Part shown: positions 8,964 to 16,880 of the stretch, piece after piece
Layout of the letters: every line of letters begins with the position of its first letter
Numbering within the stretch: position 1 is the stretch's first letter
Source: JAPOUP01 sp965203255
GTDB taxonomy: Bacteria > Pseudomonadota > Alphaproteobacteria > Rhodobacterales > Rhodobacteraceae
Assembly (NCBI GenBank): GCA_965203255.1
Contig: OZ241882.1
Location: 5,642,001 to 5,706,000 of the forward strand
Reading direction: 5' to 3'
DNA: 64,000 nt
Notes under the pieces: generated by a model
What the model was told of the DNA's origin: nothing
Database searches by the model: none
What the model saw: the letters and a program-made list of their open reading frames with translations, nothing else
Translations under genes and position numbers: made by a program

Positions 8964-10198
8964 AGGCTTATCCCTTTGACCAAGGCGGGTCAATATTCTG
9001 TGCCGGAGGGGGGGTTGACGCGGCGCTGTGTTCGCCTCATGTTCCTCCCATGCCAGGCCGATGGAAAGACGACCGCCCCATGTCCCGCCAGGAGTCCGGG
9101 GAGCTTTTCCCGGACGACGGCGCCTGCGCCCGGCGCCTTGCGGAGCTGCGCTGGGGCAGGGGCTTCGCGTGCCCCGCCTGCGGCGGGACCAGGGGCTGGG
9201 GGCCGAGGGCGGGCGCTGCCGCCGGGAGTGCGCGGACCGCCGGCGGCAGACCTCGGTGACGGCGGGCACCGTGACGCACCGCTCCCACCTTCCGCTCGGG
9301 ACGTGGTTCCTTGCGGCCCATCTCATGGCGACGCACTCCAACGGCATCTCCGCGCTGCAGCTGCAGGCCCAGCTGGGCATCGGCAGCTACAGGTCGGCCT
9401 GGCTGCTTCCCCGGAAGCTGCGGCGGGCGATGGTGGACCCGGACCGGAGCCCGCTTCAGGGGACCGCGGAGGTGGACGGGGCGTCCGTGCCCTGCCGCGA
9501 CGGCGGCGGGCCGGAGGGCGGCGGGGAGAGGGGCGCGGCGGGCCGGGGCGGCGGCGCGTCGGGCCGGATCCCCATCGCCGGGGCCGTGGAGCTGCCGGAG
9601 GACGGCAGTCCACGCCGCATCCGGCTGAAGGAAGTGGACGGCTACGGCGCAGGGGCGCTCCATGGCTTCATCGCCGGGGCGGTCGAGCCGGGCGCCTGGG
9701 CCGTCACCGACGGGTGGAGCGGATACACCGGCCTGCCCGACAGCCCGCGCGGGCGCAGGGTGGCCGGCGGCCGCCCGGCCCACAAGGTCCTGAGGTGGAT
9801 CCACCGGGTGTTCCCCGACCTCAGGCGCCGGGCCATGGGCGCGTACCACGGGCTGCGCAGGAAGCGCGCCCAGCGCCATCTGGACGGATCCGTCTTCCGA
9901 TGGAACCGCCGCCGCCACCGGCGGACCTCCTTCGACCGACTCCTCGGCCTCGGCCTCGGCCTGCCGCCCGCGACGTACCGCGACCTCACCGACCCGGGCG
10001 CCTGACGTCCGGGGATCCGCGCCCGGACTCCGCCCCGGCCCGCGGCGCCGACCCCCAGTCCCCCAGAATCCCGATCCTTCCAGCTCCGGACGGGCCGCCG
10101 CGTGGCGGCGGCGGCCCGGATTCCGCCGGAATCCGGGAAACCGGCCATCAGACCGCCGGCACAGCATGTTGCGGTGCCGTAGTCAAAGGGATAAGCCT
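8964..10198 (+). mobile_element. IS1595-family element
   Basis: Bounded by a perfect 17-bp inverted repeat, AGGCTTATCCCTTTGAC at 8964-8980 and its inverse at 10182-10198. The flanks carry an exact 10-bp direct repeat, TCTTCAGGAA (8954-8963 and 10199-10208); IS1595 elements usually duplicate 8 bp, so two of these may be chance or target preference. The intact ends and duplication point to a recent insertion beside IS30 copy 2. The transposase is frameshifted. Confidence 0.85.
9080..10005 (+). pseudogene. IS1595-family transposase, frameshifted
   Basis: The first frame (ATG 9080) gives ELFPDDGACARRLAEL and the first half of a zinc ribbon (FACPACGGTRGW). The second frame carries the other half (GRCRRECADRRRQTSV) and the ISXO2-like DDE domain: AEVDGASVPC, WAVTDGWSGYTGL and HLDGSVFRWNRRRHRRTSFDR-type end motifs. 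The switch lies at about 9190-9215 and is one base. The middle has an extra Gly-rich insert (GGGPEGGGERGAAGRGGG). Probably inactive unless rescued by slippage. Confidence 0.75.
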
Positions 10199-10398
10199 TC
10201 TTCAGGAATCGGCCATCTTTTGTGAAATCGTCGCCACTACTCTACACGAAGAAATAGTGACAAGCGGAAGGAGCGTCTTGATGTCCGGAGGCTCGTGAAA
10301 TTCACACGGTCGAATTGACCACGCCAATCACCAAGAAACACCGCCCTCTCGAAAACTGCTTGCGGAAATTTATCATGGTGATAACTAAATGCTCTTGA

Positions 10399-10764
10399 AT
10401 GAGTGAGGCAATTCGAAGAACTGCGGACATGGCTCCAACTGACCAGCCTTGGGATCCTGCTCAGGCAACAGAAGTCATTAGGAGAATTTCGAAAGACCTC
10501 GAAAGCACCATTACCTGGACAAAGCATGCTCTAGAACGATTGGGTATGCGAGGGCTAATAACGTCAGATGTGCTTTGGGTGCTTCGTGGAGGATTCGTGC
10601 TTGAACCTTCCCAGGGAGAGTCGACTGTAAAGGGACTATACAAGTATGTGGTTGAGGGTCGGTCGCCAAACTCGGGGCGGCGGACCGTAAGGATCGTGGT
10701 TGTTCCTGATGCTAAGGCGAACCACATCAAGATCATAACGGTGATGTGGAAAGATAATTCATGA
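10399..10764 (+). CDS. DUF4258 domain protein, putative toxin
   Basis: 121 residues. The region from TWTKHALERLGMRGL (about 46-60) through RTVRIVVVPDAKANHIKIITVMW (about 94-116) matches DUF4258, a compact RelE/MqsR-like fold: a His in the first helix and a final strand ending in TVMWK. Such proteins are often mRNA-cleaving toxins. The start at 10399 is the first ATG; 10429 is an alternative. The HTH gene follows after 10 bases, the layout of a toxin-first pair as in mqsRA and higBA. Activity is inferred from family and context only. Confidence 0.75.
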   Translation: MSEAIRRTADMAPTDQPWDPAQATEVIRRISKDLESTITWTKHALERLGMRGLITSDVLWVLRGGFVLEPSQGESTVKGLYKYVVEGRSPNSGRRTVRIVVVPDAKANHIKIITVMWKDNS

Positions 10765-10774
10765 GAGGAAACAG

Positions 10775-11227
10775 ATGTCGGATTATCACTACACCGAATG
10801 TGGATTGGATCATGTGTTCATCGAAGGGGCCGGGGAGTTCAGCGATCATTCCGGCGAGGATTCGGTCACGATCCCGGCGGTCGGCCAGCTGCATAGGGTG
10901 ATCGCTGAAGGGATTGTGACACATCCGGCCAAGATGACGGGTCAGGAACTTAGGTTCCTTCGCACTGAAATGGGTCTGACGCAGGCCCAGCTGGCGGTGA
11001 TCGTTAAGGTCACGCCGCTGACCGTCAGCCGTTGGGAAAGGAATGAAAGCCCGGTCAATGACGCTGCGGAGATGCTGATCCGGATCCTGGCAGTGGAGAC
11101 GCTTGAACTCGAGATTGAATTTGGTGTCCGCTCCGTTTCGGAGAAAGTCACTGATTCGGCGCGGACTGAGGAGATACGTATCGATGGAAGCATGTCAGGA
11201 CGCTACCGGCTGCTCGACGCGGCGTAG
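10775..11227 (+). CDS. HTH-type antitoxin (XRE/MqsA-like)
   Basis: 150 residues. The centre (about 52-105) is a helix-turn-helix of the MqsA/XRE type: KMTGQELRFLRTEMGLTQAQLAVIVKVTPLTVSRWERNESPVND. The N-terminus (YHYTECGLDHVFIEG) resembles the metal-binding or toxin-binding domain of HTH antitoxins in DUF4258 pairs, though only one Cys is seen, so a zinc site is doubtful. A GAGG-type ribosome site precedes the ATG. It probably neutralises the upstream protein and represses the operon. Confidence 0.8.
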   Translation: MSDYHYTECGLDHVFIEGAGEFSDHSGEDSVTIPAVGQLHRVIAEGIVTHPAKMTGQELRFLRTEMGLTQAQLAVIVKVTPLTVSRWERNESPVNDAAEMLIRILAVETLELEIEFGVRSVSEKVTDSARTEEIRIDGSMSGRYRLLDAA

Positions 11228-11316
11228 ACAGACTGATACCGGCTATCCCCCATGTCCCTGGCCGGCACCGTAATGCAGGTCTCCACAAATGCGAATTCCG
11301 GAATTGTCTGAAGGCG

Positions 11317-12378
11317 GTCTAGACGGAACTTCAGGCGGGTAATTTTCGCCCAACCCATTGACATGAAACGGGAATTCCCTGTTCTGGAGGTGCCGATGCT
11401 GGAGTCCTGTTGCCATAAGGCGTTGGAACACCGCCTGTGAGGATTTCCCTTGGCAACATGGGCGAATCAGGCTTCCATGCGCACGTAACGTTCCCATAAT
11501 GGAGATCCGCCATGGCGTTCAACATCGAGTCCGTGCCCAACCAGGCCGGCAGGCCCGCCATCCTCCTCCGCGAGGCGTGGCGCGAGGGAAAGCGGATCCG
11601 CAAGCGGACCGTCGCCAACCTCTCGAAATTCCCGCCCCACATCGTCGAGGGCTTCCGGGCCGTGCTCGGGGGCGCCGTCGCCGTCCGCGACGTCGGCGAC
11701 CTCATGCAGGTGGAGCGCTCACTTCCGCACGGCCACGTGGCCGCCGTCCTCGGCACCGCCCGGGACCTCGGCCTCGAGCGCATCCTCCACCGCATCGGAA
11801 CGGAGGCTGCCGTGGAGGCCTGCAAGAGCCTGGCGACGGTGGAGCGGGCGTTCCGGAACGGGAGGGGCGGTCTCCGCATCCGCCCGGTATACGTCCACTC
11901 CGCCGACCATGTCCGCGCCCACGTGTTCCTCTGCATGCTGGCGCTGCACGTGGAATGGCACATGCGCCGCCGCCTCGCTCCGATGCTGTCCGGGGACGAC
12001 GGCCGCGAGGGCGCGCGGGCAAGGCGGAACCCGCCGGTGGAGAGGGCCGGGGTCTCGGCGAGCGCGAAGGCCAGGGCCGACACGAAGCGCACCGTCGACG
12101 GGCTGCCCGTGCACAGCCTGCGCACCCTGCTCGACGACCTGTCAGGTCTGGCGCTGAACCAGCTGCGTCTGCCGGGCCACGGCGACAGCCTGCTGACGGT
12201 CGTCACCAAACCCACCCCGGTCCAGAAACGGGCCTTCAGGCTTCTCGGAGTGAAGCCGGACCGAAACGTTCCCATAAGGATGACAGGTTGACCGACGGCC
12301 TCAGGGCCGGAAAACCAAATAAAATCAGCAGGATGGCTCAGAAAATCACTTTCACTACTCCTGAAGTTCCGTCTAGAC
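11317..12378 (+). mobile_element. IS1634-type element with internal deletion
   Basis: The outer ends are a perfect 19-bp inverted repeat, GTCTAGACGGAACTTCAGG (11317-11335) and its inverse (12360-12378). The outermost 8 bases, GTCTAGAC, are themselves palindromic, so they may instead be a target duplication flanking IS ends GGAACTTCAGG. Length is about 1.06 kb, against roughly 2 kb for a full IS1634. The middle of the transposase is missing, making this a non-autonomous remnant whose ends look intact. Confidence 0.75.
11512..12291 (+). pseudogene. IS1634-family transposase, catalytic core deleted
   Basis: Residues 1-95 match the IS1634 N-terminus (REAWREGKRIRKRTVANLSK, then VERSLPHGHVAAVLGTAR and LERILHRIG). 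From about residue 103 the sequence jumps to the family C-terminus: SLATVERAFRNGRGGLRIRP, then RAHVFLCMLALHVEWHMRRR and a final FRLLGVKP. The family is about 550-600 residues; here 259 remain in one uninterrupted frame. The deletion removed about 300 residues including the catalytic acidic residues and happens to keep frame. Confidence 0.8.
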
Positions 12379-13280
12379 ATCGCTCCGGACGAAAGTTCGC
12401 CTTGTGCTACTGGCATTCTGGAATTCAGCAGCCTTCCGGCCTCGCCAGCAACGGTGAACACACGCTGCGTTATGGTACCGGATCTCCGCACGTCGAGGTG
12501 ATCGGCAAATCGGTGACATAGCGGTGGAAATGCCTGGTGCTCCACCGGTGAGCGCGCCTGGAAGTGGTTCGGAATACTTCTACGCTTCTGATATGCGCCG
12601 TTTCGCTCACGCACTCACTTGCGATTTGAATGACGGTCGCATCCACCCTGTTCCCTCCGATGTATCCGCTACCGTCATCTTTGTGAACTTGCGCTTCCGG
12701 CCTGTCAGGCTCTCCGCTTGGATGGAGCCATATTCAACACTACCTAGGAGTAAATACTGCCCAAGATCATGACTAGACAGACCTGGACACAGGGTTCAAC
12801 GGATCGAAATTGGTTCTTTCGTGCCGCCTAGGGGCCAAGTACCCCGCACTTGGAGCCGAAAGGCGGAAATCGGTCGTCAGGGGAGGACACCCGAAGCATG
12901 TGAATGCTCAGGTAGTCATCTTCACTCAGCTCGAATCGGCCCATTTGAGTCACATATCGATCCGATTCGCTACATCGGAAAGGGCGATCCAAGATATCAT
13001 GGAAGTGCAGTCCCATACCGACTTTGGGCACAACGCTTGGTTCGGACAGAGTGCCACCATCGGCCATCGGATAGGCAGGTCGCAGGCCAGTCCAATGTCG
13101 GGTAGGTGGGCCAATATGGTGAGCAAGCTAGCGATCAAGGGCCGAACCGTCTGGATTCTACCGCAGCAAATCTGGGAATGGACATGTAGCTGCCCATAGC
13201 TGTTGCGCTGAAAATTTAATCATTCGCCCAAAAATGCGCCATAATTTTGCGATTTCGCCGGTTTTTGCGAGATTCTGAAC
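12379..13280. other. No supported gene; possible minus-strand relic
   Basis: About 900 bases without a secure gene. On the minus strand from about 13150 to 12828 a frame reads HWTGLRPAYPMADGGTLSEP, then VVPKVGMGLHFHDILDRPFR and YVTQMGRFELSEDDYLSIHM. It looks protein-like, but I cannot assign a family and it has no clear start. It may be the 3' end of a lost gene. Confidence 0.35.
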
Positions 13281-13296
13281 GGCTCAATTCTTGCTG
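13279..13296 (+). promoter_or_regulatory. Candidate sigma-54 promoter for glnK-amtB
   Basis: GG at 13281-13282 and GC at 13293-13294 are separated by exactly 10 bases, within CGGCTC and CTTGCT, close to the -24/-12 consensus TGGCAC-N5-TTGCW. It lies about 75 bp before the decayed glnK start. A perfect 7-bp inverted repeat, TGCTGCA-A-TGCAGCA (13292-13306), overlaps it. Nitrogen control by sigma-54/NtrC is known for glnK-amtB in many proteobacteria, which makes the position plausible. Confidence 0.4.
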
Positions 13297-13371
13297 CAAT
13301 GCAGCAGAACAATTCTCCTGACCATGCAGCGTGCGGCTCGCCCAAGCGCCCGCAGCAACTGGGGAGATACT

Positions 13372-13711
13372 ATGACACTCATCGAAATCGTTCTCAGACT
13401 ACGTATGTTCAATGTCTTGCAAGATGCACAGCTTGTGGAGCTCTCGCAAGGTCTTAAGTCGAAAGGGGCCGGAGATCCGACTCAGTCGGGGATGCTCACT
13501 GCCCGTTCCAATATCGGCTAGGTCGTGAATTTTGCGCCCGATATCGCATGCAAAATCGAAGTGCCTGACGGCGGGACCGACAAGAGGCGGCCAAAGGACT
13601 CTCCGCCACGGCGCCAATCACGGCAGCGATGCAACAGTGTCGTCCAACCGGACGTGCAGAACGCGTCCTGAGTACGCAATGTCGTGCCACACAGCAACGA
13701 GTATTGAAATC
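13372..13711 (+). pseudogene. glnK: Decayed P-II protein gene (glnK)
   Basis: GGGGAG and an ATG at 13372 open a frame reading MTLIEIVLRLRMF, LVELSQGLKSKGAG and PTQSG. After an in-frame TAG (13519-13521) it continues VVNFAPDIACKIEVPDG. These pieces follow the P-II order MKLI..IIKPF, ALVELG.QGLTV.EVKGFG, and YAVNF.PK.KLEIVV.D. A frame change then leads to NRTCRTRPEYAM, similar to the P-II end (ACRIRTGE). Total span is about 340 bases, the length of a 112-residue P-II gene, and it lies just before amtB where glnK belongs. The T-loop Tyr segment is lost. I infer an eroded glnK. Confidence 0.6.
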
Positions 13712-13728
13712 GAAGAAGGGACAACCGA

Positions 13729-15042
13729 ATGAAAAACAGCACACTTTTCTTTGTGGCAGCGCTGACAGTTGCTGCGCCGACCATGGGGATCGCCCAGGAA
13801 TCCGGGTCAGACATAAGTCCTTACATTTTCACGACACTGCTCTTTCTGGTTGGAGGTATCCTTGTTTTCTGGATGGCGGCCGGATTCGCCATGCTGGAGG
13901 CCGGATTCGTTCGGTCAAAGAACGTTACGATGCAATTGACCAAGAACGTCTCACTCTTTGCAATCGCTTCAATCATGTACTGGCTCATCGGATTCAACCT
14001 GATGTATCCTGGTGACGCGTGGTCGATTTCAGGTTGGCTTGGCGTTATCCTTTCGCCAGCGGCACTCGAGCCCGTGGGCTTGGAGCCTGCCGCGGCGTCG
14101 CTCGACTATGCATCGGTTGGTTCCGATTTCTTCTTCCAGTTGATGTTCTGCGCGACCACAGCCTCGATCGTTTCAGGCACCCTCGCAGAGCGCATCAAAC
14201 TATGGCCGTTCCTGATTTTCGTCGCTTTTCTGACTGGACTCATTTACCCGATCGAGGCGTCCTGGCAGTGGGGTGGTGGCTGGCTGTCCGAGGCTGGCTT
14301 CAGCGATTTCGCCGGCTCGACGCTGGTTCACGCCACGGGCGGGTTCGCCGCGCTGGCCGGAGCGATCGTCCTTGGTCCGCGTATCGGCAAGTACAGAAAC
14401 GGTAAGGTCCACCCCATCCCGGGCTCCAATCTGGCGTTGGCAACACTGGGAACGCTTATCCTCTGGTTGGGATGGTTCGGCTTCAATGGTGGCTCGCAGT
14501 TAGCTGCAGGCACGGTAGGCGATATTTCCGATGTAAGTCGCATATTCGCCAACACAAACATGGCCGCCGCATCAGGTGCTATCGCTGCGCTCATCCTGAC
14601 GCAGGCCATTTACGGGAAGGTCGACCTTACCATGGTGCTCAACGGCGCACTGGCGGGACTGGTTTCCATAACAGCCGAACCTTTGGCCCCGACGCTATTT
14701 GGTGCGCTCTGGATCGGAGCTGTCGGTGGCGTGATTGTGGTTCTTGCCGTGCCATTTCTTGACCGGCTCCGAATCGATGATGTGGTCGGTGCCATCCCAG
14801 TTCACCTTATGGCCGGTATCTGGGGAACGCTCGTTGTTCCGGTCTACAACGGCGATGCGGGCTTCGGATCTCAAATCCTCGGAATTCTCGCCATAGGCGC
14901 TTTCACCTTCATTGTGTCCTACGTCGCCTGGACAGTCCTGAAGATGACCATGGGTGTGCGTGTCGGAGAGGAGGCCGAGATTAACGGACTCGACATATCC
15001 GAGCTCGGTGCCGAGGCCTATCCAGAATTCTCCAAAGGCTGA
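13729..15042 (+). CDS. amtB: Ammonium transporter AmtB
   Basis: 437 residues with an N-terminal signal peptide (KNSTLFFVAALTVAAPTMGIAQ) and about eleven membrane helices. Channel histidines are His201 (in STLVHATGG) and His359 (in IPVHLMAGIWGTL), matching the twin-His site of the family. The FQLMFCATTASIVSG and LGWFGFNGGS segments carry the Phe-gate region. It conducts ammonium/ammonia across the inner membrane and is normally blocked by uridylylation-sensitive GlnK. The start has AGAAGGG 8 bases upstream. Here the neighbouring glnK appears dead, so control would need another P-II protein elsewhere. Confidence 0.95.
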   Translation: MKNSTLFFVAALTVAAPTMGIAQESGSDISPYIFTTLLFLVGGILVFWMAAGFAMLEAGFVRSKNVTMQLTKNVSLFAIASIMYWLIGFNLMYPGDAWSISGWLGVILSPAALEPVGLEPAAASLDYASVGSDFFFQLMFCATTASIVSGTLAERIKLWPFLIFVAFLTGLIYPIEASWQWGGGWLSEAGFSDFAGSTLVHATGGFAALAGAIVLGPRIGKYRNGKVHPIPGSNLALATLGTLILWLGWFGFNGGSQLAAGTVGDISDVSRIFANTNMAAASGAIAALILTQAIYGKVDLTMVLNGALAGLVSITAEPLAPTLFGALWIGAVGGVIVVLAVPFLDRLRIDDVVGAIPVHLMAGIWGTLVVPVYNGDAGFGSQILGILAIGAFTFIVSYVAWTVLKMTMGVRVGEEAEINGLDISELGAEAYPEFSKG

Positions 15043-15133
15043 TCTGACGATCTTGCGTAGATCATAGGGAAGGTGGCTGCGGACCAGTCCTGTGTCGCCT
15101 TTCCCGCCATCGATGGGACTCTACCCTTTGCCT

Positions 15134-15165
15134 GCCCGGCACACCACTTGAGCCGTGTGCCGGGC
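15134..15165 (+). terminator. Hairpin after amtB
   Basis: Perfect 11-bp stem GCCCGGCACAC (15134-15144) with GTGTGCCGGGC (15155-15165) and a 10-nt loop, about 90 bp after the amtB stop. No T-run follows, so it is a likely but not canonical terminator. Confidence 0.55.
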
Positions 15166-15277
15166 GATTCCGTTGTTGCAGGAACCGCTAGGCGAGATCC
15201 CTCAGGGTATCGGCTTCATAGGCGTGTCACCAATGGAACGCGATCAATGAAACATAGGTTAGGTCTAGGAGACGAGT

Positions 15278-15733
15278 TCAGCGGTATGTCATCAACAGGT
15301 TCTCGCCGCGCTGCACCACCACAGACTCCTGGTTAAAGACCTCGAACCCAAGCCGTAGTATTCCCCTCGCCGGATCCCTGAGTGAGCGCTTCTCAAGAAC
15401 TGTGATACGTGCTGAAACGCGATCCCCTGCGAAGACAGGCGCAGCAAACGTCCATTTCCATCCAAGCGAAGCCTGTGCCCGGAACTGCGCAAGGGCTTGG
15501 TTCTTGAGACCATCCACAAGCGAAAGCACCAGCAGACCATGCGCAACCCGTTCAGGAAATCCATGCTGGGTGGCTTCCTCTTCTGACATGTGAATGCCGA
15601 ATCGGTCGCCTGTAAGTTCAGCAAAGGCGTCGATTGTCTCGGCAGCCACTTCCGCTGCACCGGTTACAACGTAGTCATTTTCAACTATGTCGTCGAAACC
15701 GTGAGTCCCCGGCGGCAGTTCCCGTATCGTCAT
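15278..15733 (-). CDS. MaoC-like hydratase
   Basis: 151 residues with the MaoC/R-specific enoyl-CoA hydratase hot-dog fold. The motif AFAELTGDRFGIHMSEEEA (about 36-54) carries the catalytic Asp/His pair, followed by GFPERVAHGLLVLSLVDGL. The rest (FAGDRVSARITVLEKRSL, then GFEVFNQESVVVQRGENLL) matches the second half of the fold. The ATG overlaps the stop of the aldo/keto reductase by 4 bases, so the two form an operon running away from the divergent promoter at about 16.8 kb. It probably hydrates an unsaturated acyl-CoA or keto intermediate; the substrate is unknown. Confidence 0.85.
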   Translation of the reverse strand: MTIRELPPGTHGFDDIVENDYVVTGAAEVAAETIDAFAELTGDRFGIHMSEEEATQHGFPERVAHGLLVLSLVDGLKNQALAQFRAQASLGWKWTFAAPVFAGDRVSARITVLEKRSLRDPARGILRLGFEVFNQESVVVQRGENLLMTYR

Positions 15734-16746
15734 GAAGGCGTTGGCGCATCCTCGCGCAGCAACCCTTCGGACTTGAGGTCGGACCAGAGGTCAGCGGGAA
15801 TCGGGTGCTCGAACCACGCGAGATTCCGCTCAAGTTGCTCAACGGTTCGCGTGCCGGCAATGAACGAGGGAATCACCGGATGTGCGACCACGAACTGGAG
15901 CGCCGCGGCTGGCAGAGGAACCGAATGCGCGGAACAGACCGCCTCGATTCTCCGGACCCTTTCCATGATCTCAGGCGGGGCCGGAGCATAATTGTACTTC
16001 GCCCCATCGACCGCCCCTGTGGCAAGGATTCCCGAATTGAACCCTCCACCCACGACGACCGCAGCGCCGCGCTTCTCACAGAGCGGCAGGAATTGGTTCA
16101 GGGAGTCCTGCTCGAGCAGTGTGTAGCGGCCAGCCAGCAGGAAGCAGTCGAAGTCCCGGGCCTGCAGCGCTGCATGGCATACTTCCCATTCATTCACGCC
16201 AACTCCGATCGCCTTGACCACGCCTTGGTCCCGCAGGTCGCTCAGGGCCTTCCAGCAGGTGTCCATCGCCTGTGCGAACACCTCGTGCTGATCGTCGCCC
16301 CGAGTGAAACGATCGATGTCATGGATGAAACAGATATCTATCCGCTCCAGGTTCAGACGCTGAAGACTGTCCTCAAAGCTACGCATGGTGCCGTCGTAGC
16401 TATAGTCGAAATTCATCTGGAACCGGCCAGCATTGGTCCAGGGAGCATAGTCTATGTCCTGCCTTCGGGCAGGTGTGAGGATCCGGCCGACCTTGGACGA
16501 CAGCACGAAATCATCGCGCGCCTTCCAGCGCAGAGAATGGCCCGTCCGCAGTTCACTCAGTCCGTGTCCATACATCGGCGCTGTGTCGTAATAGCGCACA
16601 CCGGACCGCCACGCCCTCTCGAACATCGCTTCGGAAGTTGCCTCGTCGATCTCACGGAATATGTTGCCGACCGGCGCAGTTCCGAAGCCAAATGCAGTGA
16701 CTTCCAGATCAACACGGCCGAATTTAATTTTCTGGTTGGGATTCAT
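15730..16746 (-). CDS. Aldo/keto reductase, aldose dehydrogenase-like
   Basis: 338 residues from the ATG at 16746, chosen over 16770 because GGAGG lies 7 bases upstream. It has the AKR barrel: FGFGTAPVGNIF, catalytic Asp-Tyr in VRYYDTAPMYGHGLSE, the Lys in FVLSSKVGRI, His in ICFIHDIDR, and the NADP loop PSFIAGTRTVEQLERN. The best relatives by feel are D-threo-aldose 1-dehydrogenase, L-fucose dehydrogenase and pyridoxal 4-dehydrogenase, which oxidise sugars or aldehydes. It fits a sugar catabolic role together with the ABC transporter across the divergent promoter. Confidence 0.87.
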   Translation of the reverse strand: MNPNQKIKFGRVDLEVTAFGFGTAPVGNIFREIDEATSEAMFERAWRSGVRYYDTAPMYGHGLSELRTGHSLRWKARDDFVLSSKVGRILTPARRQDIDYAPWTNAGRFQMNFDYSYDGTMRSFEDSLQRLNLERIDICFIHDIDRFTRGDDQHEVFAQAMDTCWKALSDLRDQGVVKAIGVGVNEWEVCHAALQARDFDCFLLAGRYTLLEQDSLNQFLPLCEKRGAAVVVGGGFNSGILATGAVDGAKYNYAPAPPEIMERVRRIEAVCSAHSVPLPAAALQFVVAHPVIPSFIAGTRTVEQLERNLAWFEHPIPADLWSDLKSEGLLREDAPTPS

Positions 16747-16761
16747 GTCGCGGCCTCCATA

Positions 16762-16779
16762 AGTAACCAATTAGTCACT
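16762..16779. promoter_or_regulatory. Operator-like inverted repeat 1
   Basis: AGTAACCAATTAGTCACT is an imperfect 18-bp palindrome, 16 bases before the aldo/keto reductase ATG. Its half sites match those of the second copy at 16852-16869. Its position in the 5' leader suits a repressor. A separate 6-bp palindrome (CGATGC-GA-GCATCG) lies at 16786-16799. Confidence 0.6.
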
Positions 16780-16826
16780 TACATACGATGCGAGCATCGG
16801 GCAAGTCAGATTTCGCTCTGTGACAC

Positions 16827-16854
16827 TTGACCTTGTGGTTGCTTTGGCTAAAGT
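16827..16854 (+). promoter_or_regulatory. Candidate promoter for the acyl-CoA dehydrogenase operon
   Basis: TTGACC (16827-16832) and TAAAGT (16849-16854) are separated by 16 bases, an acceptable sigma-70-type pair. The second operator-like repeat overlaps the -10 box, a layout expected for repression. Confidence 0.45.
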
Positions 16855-16869
16855 AACCATACAGTTACT
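16852..16869. promoter_or_regulatory. Operator-like inverted repeat 2
   Basis: AGTAACCATACAGTTACT: perfect 6-bp arms AGTAAC and GTTACT around 6 bases. The same half site is used in repeat 1 (16762-16779), so one regulator, of a TetR or GntR type by the look of the palindrome, may control both divergent operons. No such regulator gene is adjacent. Confidence 0.6.
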
Positions 16870-16880
16870 GGCGGAATTCC

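Noticed and set aside
12810..13199. Plus-strand frames in the IS1634-amtB spacer
   Set aside because: Low-complexity composition without a family match; the minus-strand relic is the better reading.
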